Shown here: piece after piece, positions 58,217 through 64,000 of the stretch
How the letters are laid out: each line of letters starts with the position of its first letter
Numbering within the stretch: the stretch's first letter is position 1
Source: Parasedimentitalea psychrophila
GTDB lineage: Bacteria; Pseudomonadota; Alphaproteobacteria; Rhodobacterales; Rhodobacteraceae
Direction of reading: 5' to 3'
Length of the DNA stretch: 64,000 nucleotides
NCBI RefSeq assembly: GCF_030285785.1
Contig: NZ_CP127247.1
Location: 2,379,501-2,443,500, forward strand
Position numbers and translations under genes: made by a program
The notes under the pieces: generated by a model
What the model was told of the DNA's origin: nothing
The model's database searches: none
Seen by the model: only the letters and a program-made list of their open reading frames with translations

Positions 58217-59104
58217 TCAAAGGGTCGACTGCCAAGCGTCAATGGCGCCGCTGCTGTCACCAACTCCAAGCTGCGCTGCCACCCAGTCAGCCATTTCCGG
58301 AGTAACATCGGCTTCGGTTACAGGTCCCGCACCAGTCGAATTTATCGCTGCAACAATCGCATCCATCATAGCGGCTTCGCTCGTTCCGGCGGTAGCTCCC
58401 TCAACTTCGCTTTCCGCGTCCTGCAATGATGCCCAGTCTTCATTTAACTGCGTCATTACTGATTGCGCGTCAGTTACAGCGGCTACGTCTTCCGCCCATT
58501 CTGCATAAGCCGGATCATTAGCCTCGGGCTCGCTGGCCAGCAATCCTGCCATCTGGCTATCAAGCTCCGCCTGCGCTGTGGACGGATCAGAAGAAAGCCC
58601 CATATCCGAGGTCATTCTCAGAAAGTCAGCAGAAGTTTGAGTATATACACTCTGCACCTTGGCCAGCGCTTCTTTGGTCAGTGCCAGATCCGCGCTGGCG
58701 GAAACGAAATCACGGAATGCGGCCATCTTTGGGTCGGAGCTGTTCATCAACCCGTTGATGTTGCGTTTCAGGGAATTCAGACCTTTAAGCTCGGAATGAA
58801 GATTGCGTTGTGGGGCTCGTTTAGAGGATGACACCAGCCCTTTACCACCTCCATGCGCGTGACTACTTCCACGTTCACTTGACTTACCACCGCCGCCATT
58901 GCCGCCGCCGCCGCCATTTCCGCCGCCATTGCCACCGCCATTGCCACCGCCGCCACCATTGCCGCCACCATTGCCGCCGCCATTGCCATTGCCAGCAGCC
59001 CACGCCGCGCCCGGACCTTGAGACCCTGTAATATCGATGGTTGTCGCCAAAGTTGGCCCCATCACTGCAACAGAAGCAATAGTAAGTACATTTATGAGTC
59101 TCAT
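58217..59104 (-). CDS. Secreted Gly/Asn-rich hypothetical protein
   Basis: 295 residues. A signal peptide (MRLINVLTIASVAVMGPTLA) is followed by a GGG-N repeated low-complexity stretch (about residues 38-75), then a helical domain with Asp/Glu/Ala-rich helices (ASADLALTKEALAKVQSVYT). It points against the phage late operon. It may be a lysogenic-conversion gene or the first host gene past the prophage; no family recognised. The DNA repeat (GCCACC/GCCGCC on the plus strand) creates antisense ORFs. Confidence 0.72.
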   Translation of the reverse strand: MRLINVLTIASVAVMGPTLATTIDITGSQGPGAAWAAGNGNGGGNGGGNGGGGGNGGGNGGGNGGGGGNGGGGKSSERGSSHAHGGGKGLVSSSKRAPQRNLHSELKGLNSLKRNINGLMNSSDPKMAAFRDFVSASADLALTKEALAKVQSVYTQTSADFLRMTSDMGLSSDPSTAQAELDSQMAGLLASEPEANDPAYAEWAEDVAAVTDAQSVMTQLNEDWASLQDAESEVEGATAGTSEAAMMDAIVAAINSTGAGPVTEADVTPEMADWVAAQLGVGDSSGAIDAWQSTL

Positions 59105-59180
59105 CTCAGGTCCCTTCCCATGATTCTAACTGGATCGCATTAATGTTTAGAGCAGCAATGCGTTTGAAATATGGCAGGTA

Positions 59181-59420
59181 TCAGTGGTGCGACCGGCGTA
59201 AGATAGCGTTAATAGCTGACAGGAGTTTTGCGCTGGTCTCGATGCAGAGTACTGGTTCACAACTACTAAGCTGGCCTGTGTAATCCCCCATTTTTAATGG
59301 GGGGATTACACCTGCACCGGATTGAATTTCCCACACTTTGTCGTCAATTAGATCTAGTTGCGCTTCAATTGTGACCTGGAAGTTGCCCAGTTGCTCAATG
59401 ATCCCGGACATGCTGTCCAT
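59181..59420 (-). CDS. Possible small hypothetical protein
   Basis: 79 residues from ATG 59420 (MDSMSGIIEQLGNFQVTIEA, then QLDLIDDKVWEIQSGAGVIP). Composition is plausible, but no good Shine-Dalgarno sequence is seen and an inverted repeat (59279-59310) lies within. It may be a remnant. An earlier start at 59477 is possible. Confidence 0.4.
   Translation of the reverse strand: MDSMSGIIEQLGNFQVTIEAQLDLIDDKVWEIQSGAGVIPPLKMGDYTGQLSSCEPVLCIETSAKLLSAINAILRRSHH
59279..59310. repeat. Strong inverted repeat
   Basis: TGTAATCCCCCAT and ATGGGGGGATTACA pair over 13 bp with one bulged G around a TTTTA loop. There is no T-run, so an intrinsic terminator is unlikely. It may be a regulatory or recombination site, or a mobile-element relic. 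Confidence 0.75.
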
Positions 59421-59477
59421 TTTCGGAGGGCCAAACCGTGCCGCTTCGATCCGGCTCCGCCCATTGGCGCCATTCAT

Positions 59478-60364
59478 CTATGTGCCGCAGGTAGACCTGA
59501 CCGCCAAGGTCGAGAGAAAGAGGCTGCCCCTGTAGCTGTCGAAGCCATGTGGGCACTGCTGGTGGTCTGGGCCTGCGATGGTCCCCCGCCCCAGGCTGAT
59601 CCAACCAAGCTGGTGGTGATTGTGCAGCCTATTGAGCCAGGGGCAGGGCAGCGCGCCCTGGGGTGGTTGTCAGGGGAGTGATCTGACGGGGAGGGTGATG
59701 GATGCTTTCTAATTCAGCTTAAGGTAGTGTGTTTGGTATGGCTAGTATGGGATTATTGATCGGTACTGCCGCACTCACGGTTATGAGGGAATTTGATTAG
59801 ATCTTTCGTTTTGTTATTTCCCTCATGCCCCGCAGCTGAAAGGCGGTGGGGCTTTTTCCTGTCGGGGGTTTGTTGGACACATCTCCGCAATGTCGGCTAA
59901 CTGCATTTTCGCGACCTTGGTGCATTGTGCAGCATCCGTCACTAAGGGCGGTTTCCGGACCTTCGCTGCGGTCAACTCCAGCGGCAGCTATGCGCAGATT
60001 GCGACCTTTGCAAAGTCTGGTCGCGGCTCGCCCTGATAGGACGCGAACGGCCCTCAGCGGACCCTCGAACAATCCGCAGCTAACGGCAGATCAGAGCCCA
60101 CTATACCGATTTGTTGCAGTGCCGCGAATGGCCGCTATCACGAGAGAGGCAAAAACCGTCAACAACTGCTTGGGTTTTAACGCAATTTTTGGTGGCGTCA
60201 AAAGAGGTTGTTTGCGAGTGTTCCAAAAAAGGAGTGTTCTCGGAACGGTCTTGGATGGCAATCGTGCAGGTTTATACTGCCGCGTACAGCAATTTCAACT
60301 GATAGCACCAATGTTAAAGCTGTTGATAACATCAATATAATTATTGCAACTTGACTTCCCATAA
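59478..60364. other. Non-coding region with degraded repeat text
   Basis: No supported gene in 887 bp. Segments near 59880-60120 (CGCAATGTCGG..CTGCATT, CGGACCTTCGCTGCGGTCAA) resemble fragments at about 39600 and 61025-61210, typical of a decayed intergenic family. A C-terminal-like frame at 59530-59681 (ALLVVWACDGPPPQADPTKL) may be a gene remnant. Confidence 0.45.
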
Positions 60365-60907
60365 ATGCCCCCATCTTATGTCGAAAAATTTTTAAAAATT
60401 GGTAACGCTATGCCTTATTCAATAGTCGCTGGAATTTCCTCTTCAGGAAAATCTACATTCATTAACACTCAAACTGACAAAAGCATCGTGTTGCCCAGCT
60501 CTGTTAGCGATACGTATGCTCTCGGCAATACCACTTTAGTGCACTACAATACGCTTCGATACGCCAACAACAAATTGGAACATGCTCACCGTAGTTTCTT
60601 TTGTGACAGTGTACTGAGCCGTCTTCTAGAAGATCCTCGACTATGCGAAATCAGCTATGTATTTTGCAGCAGGAGGGAACTTCTAGTACGCATAAATAGT
60701 AGAACTACAGTTGAAAATGGACATGGGCGCTACCCAAGCCGCTCGATATTTCCTCTTGTTGAGGGTCTTAATTATGGCGTTTTCAATAGGAAATGGATCT
60801 CACTGTTTGACGAGTTGGCGATTCGTGCCCGTCTTATCCACGCATCCGACACTAACTTCACCGAAGTTTCTTTCGGTGAGTTTGAGGAGATAATAGACAA
60901 ATACTAA
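60365..60907 (+). CDS. P-loop protein of unknown function
   Basis: 180 residues. The Walker A-like motif GISSSGKST lies near residue 23. The rest is low-GC relative to neighbours and contains FPLVEGLNYGVFNRKWISLF and VSFGEFEEIIDKY. I do not recognise the family; kinase-like or sulfotransferase-like P-loop folds are possible. The low GC suggests recent transfer. ATG 60410 is an alternative start. Confidence 0.62.
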   Translation: MPPSYVEKFLKIGNAMPYSIVAGISSSGKSTFINTQTDKSIVLPSSVSDTYALGNTTLVHYNTLRYANNKLEHAHRSFFCDSVLSRLLEDPRLCEISYVFCSRRELLVRINSRTTVENGHGRYPSRSIFPLVEGLNYGVFNRKWISLFDELAIRARLIHASDTNFTEVSFGEFEEIIDKY

Positions 60908-61554
60908 AGGGAGATCCAAATGGGTTTTGACTGACCGCCCCAAGCTTCTCAAAACCACCGTTTGTTGAACAACTTCCCTAAAGTCGACATTGGCGCAACC
61001 GTAGCGAATGCTCACTAAGTCCGCAGTGCGGTCCTCCAAACAGACCGCAGCGAACGGCGGCTCTCCGCCCTTAGTGCCCCATATGCCGCGTCATGCTGCA
61101 CCCGGCACGAATGTCGTAGAAGGGCTGGAACCGGCCGTTAGACGGGTTTGTCACGAACGACAGGTCAGGGCCGTTAGTGACAGTTGGGTCAGTAACAGTG
61201 AATGACCGCAAGGCGCTGCATAGCCGCCGTCTGACGGGGGTTAGTTGGACATATGGTGCAACTGCGATTCAGCGACCGATGAATTCCGCGATTTTGGGCG
61301 GCTTTTTTGGAGATGATGAGTCCAGAAAGTAGTCCAGAAACTATGGCGACGAATGCAGGATTGTGTAGAAAAAGAGAAGTCAAGATCCAGAAAGAGAGGC
61401 CGGGAAAGGGCGGCTATGCGGGACCTTCAGGGCGTCACTCAGAATAGGTCAATTGGTGCTTCCGGCCCTAACCGGGCCTTCGTGGAAGGCGAGGCGAACG
61501 GCAGGAAGGACCCCAAGCTGACTATTCCCAAGTGAAAAACTATCCATATCGCAA
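60908..61554. other. Non-coding region with dispersed repeats
   Basis: Contains intergenic repeat text at 61025-61210, the octamer TCCAGAAA at about 61321 and 61333, and copy 2 of the dispersed repeat at 61402-61475. No gene supported. Confidence 0.5.
61402..61475. repeat. Dispersed intergenic repeat, copy 2
   Basis: This matches 36244-36320 over about 70 bp with scattered differences (GGCTATGCGGGACCTTCAGG, CACTCAGAATAGG). It is preceded by AGAAAGAGAGGCCGGGAAAG. Both copies are in the same orientation. Confidence 0.65.
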
Positions 61555-62106
61555 TTATAGCCCGCGTCTTCGCATAGCCCGAAAAACGAACATCAAACCC
61601 ATCATCAAGAAGAGCAGTCCGAAAAAATCACCGATAAAGTAGGCCAGATAATCGTTTGACGGGCTTCCGAGAGCATAATTTGTGAGCACTGAACTAAGGA
61701 TCGAAATAACGATCCCCGCACCCATCACACAGGGCCAGCATGGCCTTTGGTCCGGTTGCGGCGCAATGTTCCACCTCAGTAGCTGAAATGCGTGAAACGT
61801 GGCCGCTGGTACGGTTATGGCAATTAAGATGGCGAAGATACGGCTCGGCTCTAACGCCCGAATGCCAGCTACATAGAAAAAGGCCAGAAACACCCCTGGA
61901 GCCAGCGCAACTACGGAACGCCACCCCAATAGCCAAGCAGACAGCACCCGCACTCCGCTAGGTAGGAACAACAGGCTGGCGTGGCTTGCGAACACCGGGA
62001 AAAACATGTCCTGAACTGGTATCACGACTTCGAAAGTTGCTAAGATGGCCAAGAGATATGCGATCGAAACCACCAACGTATCTCTCGCCAACGCGGGTAA
62101 TTTCAT
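61555..62106 (-). CDS. MASE1-like integral membrane protein
   Basis: 183 residues with five or six hydrophobic segments: VVSIAYLLAILATFEVVIPV, LLFLPSGVRVLSAWLLGWRS, ALAPGVFLAFFYVAGI, VMGAGIVISILSSVLTNYAL and YLAYFIGDFFGLLFLMMGLM. The LPSGVRVLSAWLLG and FIGDFFG segments resemble MASE1 sensory membrane domains, here without an attached signalling domain. The neighbouring winged-helix gene is on the same strand, 28 bp upstream. Confidence 0.7.
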   Translation of the reverse strand: MKLPALARDTLVVSIAYLLAILATFEVVIPVQDMFFPVFASHASLLFLPSGVRVLSAWLLGWRSVVALAPGVFLAFFYVAGIRALEPSRIFAILIAITVPAATFHAFQLLRWNIAPQPDQRPCWPCVMGAGIVISILSSVLTNYALGSPSNDYLAYFIGDFFGLLFLMMGLMFVFRAMRRRGL

Positions 62107-62134
62107 CTTTGTGCCACTGGGGGCAAACTGATTT

Positions 62135-62425
62135 TCATTTGGGTGTTTTCACAGTATATTGACCGCGCCCAGAATTTTCGCTCGGAGCAAGATAGCCTTT
62201 GCCTACCAGAGATTTAAGTGCTCGAAAAAATGTGGGGCGAGACACATCTGCAACCAACATATGTTTAAGCAAATAGGTAGTAGTAACACCACCGTGCGCT
62301 TCTGAAAGCTCTGTTGCAGCGTAGTAGATGTCGCGTTCGGCCGAAGATAGGTCCTGAAGCCCTACGGAACGCTCCATATCCAGCATCAACTTCCGCAGTT
62401 CTGTCAACTTGGAGATATCTGACAT
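62135..62425 (-). CDS. Winged-helix (MarR-like) DNA-binding protein
   Basis: 96 residues from ATG 62425. Helices with LSSAERDIYYAATELSEAHG, then VSRPTFFRALKSLVGKGYLA, fit a winged-helix recognition segment (PTFFRALKSLV as recognition helix), and GRGQYTV the wing. It may regulate the downstream membrane-protein gene. A longer frame opens from 62488. Ligand unknown. Confidence 0.65.
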   Translation of the reverse strand: MSDISKLTELRKLMLDMERSVGLQDLSSAERDIYYAATELSEAHGGVTTTYLLKHMLVADVSRPTFFRALKSLVGKGYLAPSENSGRGQYTVKTPK

Positions 62426-62929
62426 TCGGTGCAACTCACACAAATTTGGTTCTGCTAAGTCGGAGCAAAACAGACCCTTTTGTTTCAAAAATTGCTAAGT
62501 TATGCAAGTCTCATGTTGACACTAACTGAAAAATTGGCAAGCTTTATGGTGTTCGGCCGCTAATTGTACCTGTGAGTGGTGGCGGCCGAACTGTATTTTA
62601 TTACGATCGTGCGGTGTCTTAGGGCGCCGCACAATTTATTGATAAATACTTCCAAAAATTGCGCACTTTCATAGCCGCAACAGCCAAATTGGCCATGATC
62701 CAAGGTTAGAGTGAATAGTGGCTATCTGTCTACTCATGAACGATCGACAGGCGACTTTCGCAATAGATTGTAGCCTAGTCGAAGTCCGACAACTGCGTTT
62801 ATTTGCAAGAGCGACCCGCACAACATGCACAACAAAATGTCAGTGTTGCGGGCCGCTCTACTCCGCCCACGGAATAAGCGAGTTGTATTAGTAGTACGGG
62901 AACTAGGGAGCCCCCACCTGACCGGGGGT
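62426..62929. other. Intergenic region
   Basis: 504 bp with no supported gene. Promoters of the winged-helix gene (leftward) are expected. Short inverted elements (GGGAGCCCCC..GGGGGTCTAGGGCTCCC at about 62908-62941) lie past the zinc-ribbon gene stop and could act as its terminator. Confidence 0.5.
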
Positions 62930-63151
62930 CTAGGGCTCCCAAGTGGGCGTATTTCCCAAAGTCAAAGAAATAATTTCGGCGGCTTCGGCCCGGGATTCTA
63001 TTACCAAGGCGTCTCTGATTGCAGAGGAATCACTGAACCCATGCCCGCAGCCATGACAGGTAAGGAAAGCATCACTCTTGGGAGGTTTGCTTTCGTCGAT
63101 TACGATGTTGTGCCCGCAAAAAGTGCACTCAAAGGAAATTTCGTCGCTCAT
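62930..63151 (-). CDS. Small zinc-ribbon protein
   Basis: 73 residues with two Cys pairs in zinc-ribbon spacing (ECTFCGHN and TCHGCGHG). GGGGAG precedes ATG 63151. Such small proteins often bind nucleic acid or proteins; the role is unknown. It lies next to the cold-shock gene on the same strand. Confidence 0.75.
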   Translation of the reverse strand: MSDEISFECTFCGHNIVIDESKPPKSDAFLTCHGCGHGFSDSSAIRDALVIESRAEAAEIISLTLGNTPTWEP

Positions 63152-63259
63152 GTTAACTCCCCAACTCATAAAACAAAAAAAGTAGGCATTGGTTTGAAAT
63201 ATTCTGCGAGCGGCCCGCAGAAAAGGGGCCGCGTTTCAGGAACTCTTCCTCGTAATGGC

Positions 63260-63466
63260 TTATGCCAGTGCGAGGTTCACAGCGGACTCTCGACCGTCAC
63301 GGCCGGGCTCGATATCAAAAGTCACTTTCTGGTTGTCGGCCAGACCGGTCAGACCGGAACGCTCAACAGCGGAAATGTGGACGAACACGTCATTGCTGCC
63401 TCCATCGGGTGCGATGAAGCCGAAGCCTTTGGTAGAATTGAACCATTTTACAGTGCCATTAGCCAT
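63260..63466 (-). CDS. Cold-shock protein (CspA family)
   Basis: 68 residues: [20 protein letters not shown] with RNP1 (KGFGFI) and VFVHISAVE (RNP2), the single-stranded nucleic-acid-binding OB fold. It acts as an RNA chaperone in cold or stationary phase. GGAGACTACGGAT precedes the ATG. The upstream leader of about 200 bp may have the structured 5' UTR usual for csp genes. Confidence 0.95.
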   Translation of the reverse strand: MANGTVKWFNSTKGFGFIAPDGGSNDVFVHISAVERSGLTGLADNQKVTFDIEPGRDGRESAVNLALA

Positions 63467-63690
63467 ATCCGTAGTCTCCTATTGTTTGCTGCCCTCGTGG
63501 GTGCGGCAGCCCGGCGTGTTAGGTCTACATCGAAAGACTGAACGCCGAAGAAAGGGAGACAGTAGGTCGAAAAAGAATAACGCTATGCCGAATTATGATA
63601 GGTGCGGCGGCGGCGCTTTCAAGAGTCTACTTCAAGATTAACGCAGATGGACCTAGTCCCGAGATAACCGCTCAATGCGGATCTTACGCA

Positions 63691-63706
63691 GTCCAGAAAA
63701 GGAGCG
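63691..63706 (+). repeat. Leader repeat GTCCAGAAAAGGAGCG, copy 1
   Basis: The 16-mer contains the Shine-Dalgarno AAGGAG and lies 5 bp before ATG 63712. Identical or near-identical copies are at 63846 and 63958. Confidence 0.85.
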
Positions 63707-63711
63707 TTGCA

Positions 63712-63843
63712 ATGGAAATCTATCTTACCTACGCATTTGTAATCGGCTTCTATTTTGTCCCGTGGAAACGCTTTCCCCGCGCCAGGTACGTATTTTGGGG
63801 TATATTTGGCATGGCCGCTCTTGGTTGGGCGCATAGCGTGTAG
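63712..63843 (+). CDS. Small membrane protein (43 aa)
   Basis: Starts MEIYLTYAFVIGFYFVPWKR and ends ARYVFWGIFGMAALGWAHSV, so it has two probable membrane segments with a basic loop. The start is set by the repeated leader with AAGGAG. Function unknown; it may be a toxin-like or stress small protein. Confidence 0.6.
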   Translation: MEIYLTYAFVIGFYFVPWKRFPRARYVFWGIFGMAALGWAHSV

Positions 63844-63845
63844 TA

Positions 63846-63861
63846 GTCCAGAAAAGGAGCG
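63846..63861 (+). repeat. Leader repeat GTCCAGAAAAGGAGCG, copy 2
   Basis: Identical to copy 1. It is followed by GTG CGC AGT TAG, so any translated product is a 3-residue leader or none. Confidence 0.85.
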
Positions 63862-63957
63862 ACCCGCGTGCGCAGTTAGGTACGGTTTTGGACGCGGATC
63901 GCTCTCCCATCCTCCCCAGTGGCGGATTTCATATAGAATAGTACGATTGAAATTCTG

Positions 63958-63973
63958 GTCCAGAAAAGGAGTG
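63958..63973 (+). repeat. Leader repeat GTCCAGAAAAGGAGTG, copy 3
   Basis: One change from copies 1 and 2. It lies 4 bp before ATG 63978, which opens a frame running out of the window. Confidence 0.85.
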
Positions 63974-63977
63974 AGGG

Positions 63978-64000
63978 ATGAACCTGCTAAAGACTTTGGC
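63978..64000 (+). CDS. Start of an unknown gene, cut by the window edge
   Basis: ATG 63978 follows the repeated leader and reads MNLLKTL to the end of the window. Only seven complete codons are visible; the hydrophobic start could be a signal peptide or small membrane protein. Confidence 0.45.

Noticed and set aside
58828-59031. Plus-strand His/Arg-rich ORF
   Set aside because: It is the reverse reading of the GGC/GGN low-complexity repeat of the 58217-59104 gene.
60022-60031. CGGCTCGCC as right attachment site for the tRNA-Arg prophage
   Set aside because: Only 9 bp match the tRNA end, without the T-arm or flanks, so chance is likely in GC-rich DNA.

Overview
The window is a piece of an alphaproteobacterial chromosome, most likely from the order Rhodobacterales (Roseobacter type). 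Signs of this are a stand-alone aa3-oxidase ctaD, FnrL-type TTGAT-N4-ATCAA boxes, an AQDQ/NDUFS4-like complex I gene next to uvrB, and phage tail genes resembling the Rhodobacter gene transfer agent. No 16S or species marker is present, so the genus is not claimed.

1-5.2 kb is core genome: ctaD, a HIT protein, an alpha/beta-hydrolase-like protein that lacks its nucleophile, and lipB. At 5.56 kb a tRNA-Leu(GAG) carries a collapsed genomic island (5636-8339). It is bounded by a 15-bp direct repeat of the tRNA 3' end and holds only an integrase N-terminus, a complete IS3-family element and a truncated cargo gene. 8.9-12.5 kb holds a secreted metacaspase/Sel1-repeat protein cut by an in-frame amber codon, and remnants of a P2-like tail module.

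13.7-27.2 kb is mostly core or accessory metabolism: UDP-glucuronate decarboxylase plus GT61 glycosyltransferase, acyl-CoA ligase, a beta-helix protein, an FMN-binding HugZ-like protein, an outer-membrane protein, a monooxygenase-fold protein, a universal stress protein with an Fnr box, a YbaK-type deacylase, uvrB, a complex I accessory protein and a GNAT enzyme.

A tRNA-Arg(TCT) at 27.42 kb is followed at once by a tyrosine integrase and a near-complete HK97-type siphoprophage (about 27.5-58.1 kb). Its order is int, xis and a methyltransferase-like gene (leftward); a SIR2 plus DCL-family cargo pair; a CI/LexA-type repressor divergent from a Cro-like gene; replication genes with a predicted origin (iterons and a DnaA box); a cargo block with an unusual solute-binding-protein/DUF900-hydrolase fusion; HNH, terminase, portal, S49 protease and capsid; connectors; tail genes with a predicted -1 frameshift; tape measure, tail tip and fibre; and a holin-endolysin-spanin lysis cassette. 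The repressor operator appears to be the palindrome GGGGTAA-N-TTACCCC. It occurs three times at the repressor/cro junction, twice upstream of the leftward operon, and in a weaker form before the terminase genes.

From 58.2 kb to the end the sequence is accessory: a Gly/Asn-rich secreted protein, a P-loop protein, a MASE1-like membrane protein, a winged-helix protein, a zinc-ribbon protein, a cold-shock protein, and small genes preceded by a repeated 16-bp leader that contains the Shine-Dalgarno sequence. No convincing right attachment site for the prophage was found.
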